6,001 nt of DNA from Alphaproteobacteria bacterium (GTDB taxonomy: Bacteria > Pseudomonadota > Alphaproteobacteria > Micropepsales > Micropepsaceae), in NCBI GenBank assembly GCA_947373775.1, contig CANBZE010000130.1, positions 1 through 6,001 of the forward strand. Direction: 5' to 3'. The notes beneath the pieces were generated by a model. The model saw only the letters and a program-made list of their open reading frames with translations. It had not been told where the DNA came from and searched no databases. Shown piece after piece: positions 5,375 to 6,001 of the stretch. Each line of letters begins with the position of its first letter. The stretch's first letter is position 1. The translations under genes and the position numbers were made by a program.

Positions 5375-6001
5375 TCACTCCCACTCAATCGTCCCAGGCG
5401 GCTTGCTGGTGATGTCGTAGACCACCCGGTTGATGCCGCGCACTTCGTTGACGATGCGGGTGGCGGTGCGGGCCAGGAAGCTGTGCTCGAAGGGATAGTA
5501 ATCGGCGGTCATGCCGTCGCTGCTGGTGACAGCCCGTAGCGCGCAGACATGGTCATAGGTGCGCGCATCGCCCATCACGCCCACGGTTTTCACCGGCAGC
5601 AGTACGGCAAAGGCCTGCCAGATCTTGTCGTACAGGCCGGCCTTGCGGATCTCGTCCAGGTAGATGACGTCGGCCTTGCGCAGAATTTCCAGCTTCTCGT
5701 CGGTGATCTCGCCGGGAAGGCGGATGGCCAGGCCCGGGCCGGGGAACGGATGACGGCCGACGAAGGCCGGCGGCAGGCCCAGCTCGCGGCCCAGGGCGCG
5801 CACTTCGTCCTTGAACAGGTCGCGCAGCGGTTCGACCAGCTTCAGCTTCATAAAGTCGGGAAGGCCGCCGACATTGTGATGGCTCTTGATGGTCACCGAC
5901 GGTCCACCGGTGGCCGAGACGCTTTCGATCACGTCGGGATAGAGCGTGCCCTGGGCGAGGAATTCCGCGCCGCCGACCTTGTGGCTTTCCTTGTCGAACA
6001 C
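5375..6001 (-). CDS. guaA: GMP synthase (glutamine-hydrolysing), C-terminal part
   Basis: The last 208 codons of guaA; the gene runs off the right edge, and the first codon seen (GTG at 6001-5999) is an internal valine. The enzyme makes GMP from XMP, ATP and glutamine in the cytosol, the final step of guanine nucleotide synthesis. The visible part covers the end of the ATP-pyrophosphatase domain and the C-terminal dimerisation and XMP-binding domain. Numbered from the edge, key segments are [13 protein letters not shown] at 15-27, [11 protein letters not shown] at 38-48, [11 protein letters not shown] at 84-94, and the invariant ending K-P-P-G-T-I-E-W-E. This corresponds to about the last 40 percent of a typical 520-residue enzyme, with no damage visible. 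The glutamine amidotransferase domain lies outside the window. Strong palindromes follow the stop and may shape the 3' end of the message. Confidence 0.98.
   Translation of the reverse strand: MFDKESHKVGGAEFLAQGTLYPDVIESVSATGGPSVTIKSHHNVGGLPDFMKLKLVEPLRDLFKDEVRALGRELGLPPAFVGRHPFPGPGLAIRLPGEITDEKLEILRKADVIYLDEIRKAGLYDKIWQAFAVLLPVKTVGVMGDARTYDHVCALRAVTSSDGMTADYYPFEHSFLARTATRIVNEVRGINRVVYDITSKPPGTIEWE

Overview
This is a GC-rich, densely packed stretch of bacterial chromosome with strong third-position G/C bias. The gene set points to an alphaproteobacterium: a UPF0314/DUF2585 membrane protein, a COG3826-type 2-oxoglutarate oxygenase, and an SRAP protein of the variant with an I-H-A-R-A-E-T motif. 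The order or genus cannot be fixed from this window. I see no mobile element, tRNA, rRNA, CRISPR array or phage gene.

Layout, left to right. (1) Positions 1-305, plus strand: the C-terminal part of a dihydrofolate-reductase-like (RibD C-terminal domain) protein. (2) 302-646, minus strand: a YffB-type member of the ArsC family, converging on gene 1 with overlapping stop codons. (3) 715-1401, plus strand: a 2OG-Fe(II) oxygenase, divergent from the YffB gene. (4) 1402-2112, minus strand: aquaporin Z, whose stop directly abuts the oxygenase stop. (5) 2241-2768, plus strand: a TetR-family repressor, divergent from aqpZ. Two near-identical palindromic operator-like sites lie at its 5' end, and the second overlaps its GTG start codon. 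(6) 5283 down to 2770, minus strand: a tight three-gene unit of MHS/ProP-like MFS transporter, UPF0314 membrane protein and SRAP (YedK/HMCES-like) protein, joined by an ATGA overlap and a one-base gap. (7) About 5301-5376: the only richly structured intergenic spacer, holding nested perfect palindromes. (8) 5375-6001, minus strand: the C-terminal 208 residues of GMP synthase (guaA).

The genes do not form one pathway. The clearest functional unit is the MFS-UPF0314-SRAP operon, which mixes membrane transport with a DNA abasic-site protection protein. The clearest regulatory unit is the TetR gene with its own operator pair, which may also act on the divergent aquaporin gene.

I found no convincing new defence or mobile system. 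The points most worth a second look are the operator that runs into the TetR coding sequence with one base change that avoids a stop codon, the SRAP protein with an apparently relocated histidine, the palindrome cluster after guaA, and the polar intramembrane motif of the UPF0314 protein.
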